Source of the DNA: Chaenocephalus aceratus
Taxonomy: Eukaryota; Chordata; Actinopteri; Perciformes; Channichthyidae
Reading direction: 5' to 3'
DNA length: 64,000 bases
Assembly: GCA_023974075.1 (NCBI GenBank)
Contig: CM043788.1
Location: forward strand, 18,189,928-18,253,927
In this document: piece by piece, positions 57,613-64,000 of the stretch
How positions within the stretch are numbered: position 1 is the first letter of the stretch
Layout of the letters: each line of letters opens with the position of its first letter
Made by a program: the position numbers and the translations under genes
The notes under the pieces: generated by a model
Seen by the model: only the letters and a program-made list of their open reading frames with translations
The model's database searches: none
What the model was told of the DNA's origin: nothing

Positions 57613-60288
57613 TCCAAAGGTTTTTGACAAATACTCCAAAATGCAGAAACCCATTATGAAAACTGTAATGATGCACATATTTTATGTTTTGATCTGTGTT
57701 TACTATTTTTAATTATTTATTGTATTATCTGATAGTATGGTACTGACCTGATAAACATGTAATTCCATTTTGAAATCAGTTATGGAGATATATCTGATCT
57801 AATCTAAGCTGTTTAGTGTTATCTACAACTACACGATAATATTGGCTCAATATTTGCCGTCTCAGATAACATGAGTGTTTTCACTTGAACATGTTATCCT
57901 TAAGATACTTTCATTTATTTGTCTTAATATCCATGAATAAAATCTAGTTTTTGAGGTTGGTGTGCAAACTTGATTACCTCAGCGTGAGGTATTTTTTAAA
58001 CGTGTGACAATTTCCTTGTAAAAATATGGATTAGGGTACAAAAGCGGTAACTCTGATTCATCTTCAGGTTCCAGCAAAGGTCACACACCTGATGGGACAA
58101 TAACAGTGACCTTTTAACAAATATGTGTAAAAGTAAGTAATTGATGACAATATGTTATGTGATGCATCATCACTGAGTCACGTGTTATAACGTATACTAT
58201 ACGTAAACATTCTGTCTAGATACAAAGCAAAAATCTGGAAAAATCCAAAGAAGCCGGATTCTTCTGCCCAGGTGATACATTTGCCAATAAGGGTTGAGAT
58301 TACAGGGCCAAGATCAGTAATGTACTTAGGGATATGTAAAGGCAGATCATTTAAATGGTTTGCTTGAGTTAATTGTGTCTTTGAGCCCTGATTGATCTTG
58401 ATTAAATAATATTTTTCTATGTATCCATCTGAAATCCTGAAATCCGGATTCTACTGAATAATATATACAGTATAGGATTGAGAGCTAGACTGTGTCCCTG
58501 CAGTGGGGAGGGGTTCTTCCACCCCACACACAGGGTAGCCTTCAGTTTGAGTAACACAGAGCAGACAGGTGGAAGAGAATTCCTATTACCCACAACGACA
58601 TGAACCAAGTGTCTCTGTCTACACTGGACTCATGTCGAGTCACTTCACTGGAAGTCATTTGAGTTGGCTGGCAGCTAATGAGCCTTCCTGCTGTCCACAG
58701 TGCTGCAGGAAGCCTCATACAGTCAATCAGGCAGGCTGCTGGGTCCGCTTATACAGCTGCATGAATACAATATACAGATTATAGAAAGATACTACAGTGC
58801 ACAAAAAAACCAAGATTTCTGGTTATGGTAGCAGGTATTCCATTACATTAAATATGGACCACCAGGGAGAGTTTTTAAAATGCCTCCCCGAATTATGGTG
58901 GATATCTGCAGTATTTGGAAATGTGCTATTGTAAGGAACCATAGGCCTCTCTGGACAGAGTATGCTACATTCAAATCCAGGTGTCCAGACTCTAGAATGG
59001 CAGAATGCTCAGTTTAGAACTTGTGTATTTCAGCCAAATACACTTGTTGTGTGACTTTTTTATTTGTATTTACTCTGCATCTACTTTTTTTCTCTTTCAA
59101 TACCCAAGTATGTTGTTCTTTAAATGCCAGAGCAAACAGCAAATATTATTATGATACAAATGTTTTGTTTAGATGTTGTTAATTCCGGTTACATTTCAAA
59201 ATGAATTACACGTATACAAATATTTAACTCTTTCCTTTTGAAGTAGTTACAAACTCATACCGATTGCTAACTCTTTTCACATTCATTATTTTGATCAAAA
59301 ATGTATATCCTGAAAATAAAACAAAGAAACTAAACTAAATACGTGTTATTTATATCCGAAACGCGCTAAACAAATCTTCATTTAGTATTCATACCTCAGC
59401 TTTATATTGTTTTATAGCTTTATCTTTTTTAACCATATTTATTTAAACTATTTTGGACACATTTTCCTTTCCTCAGGAACTCATTTCACTGTAACACATA
59501 GTTCTGCTGCATGTGTTCTAATTTATGTTTGAACATTCCTGAAGTCCATACTTCCTACTCTAGTTTTGACCGACGTATACTGTCTGGAATGATTTCATTT
59601 TTACTTTATAAGTGTACAATTATAATTTAATAGTGCAGTTTTGAAGTCCATCTAATCTGTAAAATTGAGAGCATGTGAGTTCTTAAAAAGTATGTTATTG
59701 GTCTCATCTGTAACATTAAGATCAAATGTGTGATATTTTGTATGTATTTCCATTACAAAGACCATGTATTCTTTAACACAAGTCCAAATATCTTACTGAA
59801 AATATCAATGATACTGTTGCTGCTGGCACCTTGGAGATTTAAGGTAATAGGTGTCATGGTTCTCTTAAATAAACTTGGTATAACAAACTGAACAAAGCTG
59901 AGATCATGTGCCGGCCTCTGGTCCCTCTACAGTGGAGTTATCACCTCTGTAAGCCGTCGGTTCCACTCTTTAACCTGCAGACTTACTCGCTGTGATGCTG
60001 GGCCTCATGTGCTCTCATTAGTGTATTGTAATTTCATTGATTTGCATTCAGTGGTTTTCAAACAAGCCCTAAACGCAAAAAAGCTGCTAGGTTTCTGCTA
60101 GGTTTCTGCTAGGTTTCTGTGCATGGTGGTAATTAGTCAATAAAGCTGCAGCCTACAGCTCAGCCTCGATTAACACAAGTAATATAAAAATGAAAGCAAA
60201 ATGACCTATCCTGCTCTTTGTCCGCACACACACATAAACACTGTAACATATCAGACAGGGGGCTTTGAGGCCTGCTCCCTAGCCATAC

Positions 60289-60434
60289 CTCAAAGCGCTG
60301 AGAGCTGACTTTCTTCCCCTTCTTAAACCAGGTGATGCGGGGTTTGGGCTCACCCACGGCCTGGCATACGAACGACGCCACTCCTCCCGAAATCCCCGTC
60401 TGGTCATCAGGGGACTTTATGAAGCCGGGCATGC
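60289..60434 (-). CDS. ptprf: ptprf exon: first half of Ig domain 1 (LAR-type receptor tyrosine phosphatase)
   Basis: A 146-bp internal coding exon. On the minus strand it follows a pyrimidine-rich acceptor ending in TTAG and is followed by the donor GTATGG. It starts with two bases of a split codon, then encodes 48 residues ending QRFE (phase 0 at its 3' end). The peptide has [16 protein letters not shown], the first Ig cysteine (FVC), the core tryptophan (ITW) and the lysine-rich [12 protein letters not shown]. In LAR/PTPRD/PTPRS proteins this lysine loop of Ig1 binds heparan sulfate and chondroitin sulfate proteoglycans. GEPKPRITW and SSQRFE fit PTPRF better than PTPRS or PTPRD as I know those families. 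LAR receptors are single-pass neuronal adhesion receptors with tandem cytoplasmic phosphatase domains that organise synapses and guide axons. The signal-peptide exon was not found between this exon and position 64000. Confidence 0.92.
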
Positions 60435-61075
60435 CTAAGGGAGGGAGACAGAGAGACAACGGGAGGGAGAGGATGGAAGAGAAGATAACCAGTGTCAGAT
60501 AGAGGCCCGACACAGAAACAGCTCCAGGCAGAATACATGTTTTTCACATCTATACATCTGCTGTAGGTTTGAAATAACAATATTCTGTCACATGCCACAA
60601 GCATTCAAATGCATATCCAGTAAAAACAGCCAAATACTACACACACATGTCACTCACAGAAGGTATCAACAGGACACATAATACCCCAAAGTCAGAAATA
60701 AGTGTGATGAGATTCACTGTATGCTTCATTTATGTCATGCTTATCTTAAAGGACCCTCAAGTCACTATGTGTTTCTATCTGGTGCTCTACAAGCTTACAA
60801 TGGGATGGAACACATACTGTAAAGTCTGCTAATAATGCAAATGTATTACACATTATATTCCTGATCAACAGTTGGTGTGGGTAACAGGCAATGTGCTAGA
60901 ACAATTGGGAAAATACACTGCTAGCCAATGTAACTATCATTATTATATAATTTAAAAAAGGGATTTAAATACGTTTGCCACCAATGAAAAAAGAGAACAG
61001 TAGGCAGTAGACACGTAAGAAAAAGAGGAATAGTCAAACTCACTATTTTGTAAATCTTAACAGTTACAATAATAA
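60435..61075. other. ptprf upstream intron, nothing recognised
   Basis: Polypyrimidine acceptor region next to the exon; otherwise AT-rich without features. Confidence 0.5.
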
Positions 61076-61840
61076 TGGGGGGGGCGTTCGATTCCAGTTT
61101 TGGATTGTCTGGCGTGGTTTCGTTCCATTTCAAACAGCTGTTTGACGCTCAGCGTAACCTTGGCGCACTGCCACTCCAACATCCAATCCCAGAGCTTGAA
61201 GATTAATCACGGGGACAGTAGTCCTAAACGATAGCTGAGGATTATGGGTAGCGTAGTGTCTTCGGCCATCCTAAACTCAGAAATGTTTTTCGGATTTCAT
61301 AACACCATATCCCTACATGCATTGCGGCTAAAACATCCAATCAGCGAGCTTAAACCATAGCTGAGGATCTTGGGTAATCAGTTCAGTGGCTGTGTATCAC
61401 AATGATGCTCGAAATGTCCCTTATAGGCCTACGTCTGTTTCCGGTTATTTTTATTTTGAAATTCAGTTCATGATGGACGCCAAAAAAGCCCGAGATTATG
61501 GAATTAAACAAATAAATAAAAACAAGGATAATTGTGTGTTATTGGTGAGTAAATAACAGTGTGTTATTTAGAAAAGAATAATAAATTAGAAGGAAAAAAA
61601 GATTTTAAAAAATACAGATTTCAGTATTCTGAGGCTCTGAGCCCCATTTATTTTCCTTACAGACGTAAAAAAAAGTCAGACATTATACGATTTAAAATAA
61701 AAACAATAATCGTGGCTTGATATTGAGTAAGAACATGTTTTTATGAACCCCACAGCTTCCGGTCTTCCAAGACCCGACCGGACAAAAAGACGTGTTGCAG
61801 GCACGAAACATACTACGAATAGAAATACATTGCTTTTAAA
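61076..61840 (-). repeat. foldback element family, copy 3 (partial)
   Basis: 61084-61275 matches 8345-8470 and 31100-31215 (CCAGTTTTGGATTGTCTGG, CATCCAATCCCAGAGCTTGA, CCTAAACGATAGCTGAGGAT). 61500-61555 (AACAAATAAATAAAAACAAG, GATAATTGTGTGTTATTG) matches 8583-8632. Only one arm is present. A short frame at 61470-61550 begins MMDAKKARDYGIKQINKN, not recognised. Confidence 0.6.
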
Positions 61841-62388
61841 ATCGTTCTGTGTGACACGAAAAAAAGGGGAAAAACCTGTTGGTGAACACGCATCAATAGA
61901 TTAAATGTCGTGACTATAACACGAAATGCCGTGAGACTGGGTTGGCATGAGATAGCATTAGCATCTTCAGGCCTATGCCATTAGCCTTGTAATCGTCCGG
62001 TTTAAGCTATATTTGGAACCTCAAAGGGCTATATAACCACTGTCTAGAGTTTCGGGTTAACAGGTACCGGTATATCTACTGCAATGTTAATCTACAAAAG
62101 CACTGGGACTTTTTTTTACCCCAACCAGAATTGTATTGTTCTCCAAACCACTGAACAAAGTTTGTTTTTAACAAATAATTGAACCAATCCCTTAGCATCA
62201 AACTAGTGCAAGTCCAACTACTGTATGGCAAGTACATCAATCTGCGACACGTTACAGATAGCATGTTTTTCAATAATTTATTTGCTTAGCTTTGTCAAAT
62301 AAGGATGTTTGATTTAAACCTGTCAGATTGACTGTCTTCTTTTGATTCTTGCCCACCATGCTCAGACAGTGTTATGTTTCCAGACCTG

Positions 62389-63469
62389 AGGCCTGTATTA
62401 CGAAGCTGGTTCAACCTAACCTGGATATGTTTGAGTTAGCCGGTTGGCCTAATCCAAAACATACGCGCTCTTGCTAAGCGGTCCTACGACGCGGGTTATC
62501 AAGTGGATCGCTCAAGCCAGCCGTGTCCTATCTAGTTAGGTGCGCGTTCACATGAAAGGGGTGGTATTTGGAGCATTCGACCAATCACAAACATGGACAA
62601 GCGTACTGACAGCGCAGCGTCATACTTCCTGAATGAAAAGTCAACTATATAATTAGACAAATATGAAGACGTTAAACTTTAAACATCCATGACTTAAACA
62701 CTTTATCCAGGATCAAAGCCACAGAGCTGCACCTGCAAGGTGAATAAAGCTGGTAAATGAACAAGTGTTTGAATGCGTACATTAACAGGTTTATGATATC
62801 TCTGCCCCGTCTAAAACACGATCTGACTTTAATTACATTTGACTCGAGTGTTTCGTCAACTTAATGTGTTGCTTAAAATAATACTCCTGCATACAGTATG
62901 TGACACTGAGTGTTGCACGGCCAGATACGGCTCAAGAAGCTGACTCAGATAAGGACATATATGATACATTATGATGTGATATGATATGAATGATAATGGG
63001 ACACATCGACATCTGCACTCACAGTGCCGCGGACTGTAATTAATGTTACTTTGATCCGGTTACTTATGTTGTGGCAGATATTTAAGTAAGCTTTCTTAAC
63101 TCTAAGGTTATAATAGTCAGATTGCTCTGAAGATGGGAGGTGATATTCTATTAATGTTCACGTTCACACAGTCAGTTGATTTTTGCCGGCCGTCTTTCCT
63201 GCAACGGCAATTTTTCTGTATTTCCTTTCTCCTGTAATATGACTTGATCGCTTTAAACTCCGCACACTGAGCTCTGATTGGTCAGCAGGCAGTGCTTTCA
63301 CTGAGTTGATCTCTTAGCCTGCAACCTAACCTGCTCCGGGGCAGGTTAGGCACTCAGCATAAGTTACCATGGAGATCTAGCCCGCTAAAAAGAGAACCAG
63401 CGTCGTAGGACCGGAAACCCCGAGTTTTCCCTGAAGTTATGCGAAAATCCTGCTTCATAGTACAGGCCT
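62389..63469. mobile_element. 1.08-kb MITE with AGGCCTGTA ends and CTG duplication
   Basis: Left AGGCCTGTATTACGAAGCTG, right (inverse) AGGCCTGTACTATGAAGCAG. CTG flanks both sides (62386-62388, 63470-63472). These ends occur in teleost PIF/Harbinger-type repeats. An internal copy lies at 33171-33425. No transposase ORF. 61841-62385 and 63473-64000 outside it show nothing I can name. Confidence 0.7.
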
Positions 63470-64000
63470 CTGGAATGATGATGAAAAAACTACAGAACAA
63501 ACCATATCATCTACATATTTCCTCTTTTTGAGCACAGGCCGCAAAAAAACTACGTTCTTTGACTATGAGTATACTCTTAGTCCCATGATCGTTTGTCCAT
63601 TCAGTTTGACACTAAAGATCAAAGTTCACAGGCGATCATATCATTTTCCCGTATTGTCAAATTGATTAATCTCAATCAGATTGGATTATGATATTCATTT
63701 CTGGAAATGTTCATAACACTGATGAGAAATTGTATCTGTCTTCATAATCATCAGTCAAATTAAATGTTGACACTAATTACAGCTCCACAAGATTAATGGT
63801 CCATTGGAACAAGCTAGTCATCTGTGGTGCTGTTATGCTAGAGTTGGTCCTTTTGTAGAGTTCTGGGCCATTCTTTGGCAGGACATGTGGTCCTGTTAAG
63901 ACTCTGATACTAACAGGCACAATGCCCAGACAGCAGTAAATGTAGGGTGGTTAGAAACTAATGTAATATTCAATTATAGAAGGTCCATTACAAACAATAG

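Larger units (their letters stand above)
53122..60288 (-). other. ptprf intron within Ig domain 1
   Basis: An intron of 7,167 bp bounded by GTATGG and TGTCCTCAG on the minus strand. It holds a MITE (53718-54413) and a 5'-truncated L2-like LINE in the opposite orientation (55850-57612). 57613-60288 is AT-rich; I see only three tandem 12-bp copies (core GCTAGGTTTCT) at about 60087-60120 there. 54420-55850 shows no recognisable feature beyond short homopolymers. Confidence 0.85.

Overview
The window is nuclear DNA from a ray-finned (percomorph-like teleost) fish. The signs are: two vertebrate receptor-phosphatase exons, LINEs of the L2/Rex1 and Rex3/RTE types with typical teleost 3' tails, tRNA-derived SINEs, a Gmr1-like Ty3/gypsy element, many MITEs and long microsatellites. 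There is no prokaryotic gene structure, and most open frames are short and incidental.

The only confident host gene is on the minus strand: two consecutive coding exons (60289-60434 and 52980-53121) that together encode the first Ig domain of a LAR-type receptor tyrosine phosphatase, best matching PTPRF. The intron between them (about 7.2 kb) carries a 1.8-kb L2-like LINE and a MITE. No next exon (Ig2) was found in 1-52979, so that part is either a very large ptprf intron or lies beyond the gene. A weak candidate for another minus-strand gene start (CpG-rich 5' region plus splice donor) lies near position 1000.

Region by region. 1.5-4.4 kb: LINE fragment, then a 5'-truncated Gmr1-like gypsy element (Gag, zinc knuckle, decayed protease, integrase zinc-binding region, 3' LTR). 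4.4-9.8 kb: an old inverted-repeat (foldback) transposon split by an L2-like LINE that itself carries a SINE-like insert and ends in an 82-unit CCTTG array. 9.97-11.04 kb: a TTAA-bounded MITE. 13.2-15.7 kb: MITEs, hairpins and a CTATAG-rich tandem duplication. 16.5-22.9 kb: a retrovirus-like element with an intact 646-codon Gag, no recognisable pol or env, and one 3' LTR. 27.5-31.9 kb: second copies of the TTAA MITE and of the foldback element. 33.8-34.5 and 39.0-39.4 kb: LINE 3' ends. 43.3-54.4 kb: a chain of MITEs. 60.3-64 kb: the ptprf exon, a third foldback fragment and another MITE.

The most unusual signal is in the retroviral element: the motif AAGGAGGGA recurs six times between 19.66 and 22.30 kb (with a related copy at the end of gag), each time directly after a short stem-loop; the last copy sits where the polypurine tract of the 3' LTR belongs. 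A second strong signal is a perfect 27-bp palindrome at 9210-9267 whose paralogous copy at about 30.9 kb keeps what looks like the pre-event sequence, which points to a template-switch mutation. Function of host sequence outside the ptprf exons cannot be assigned from this window alone.
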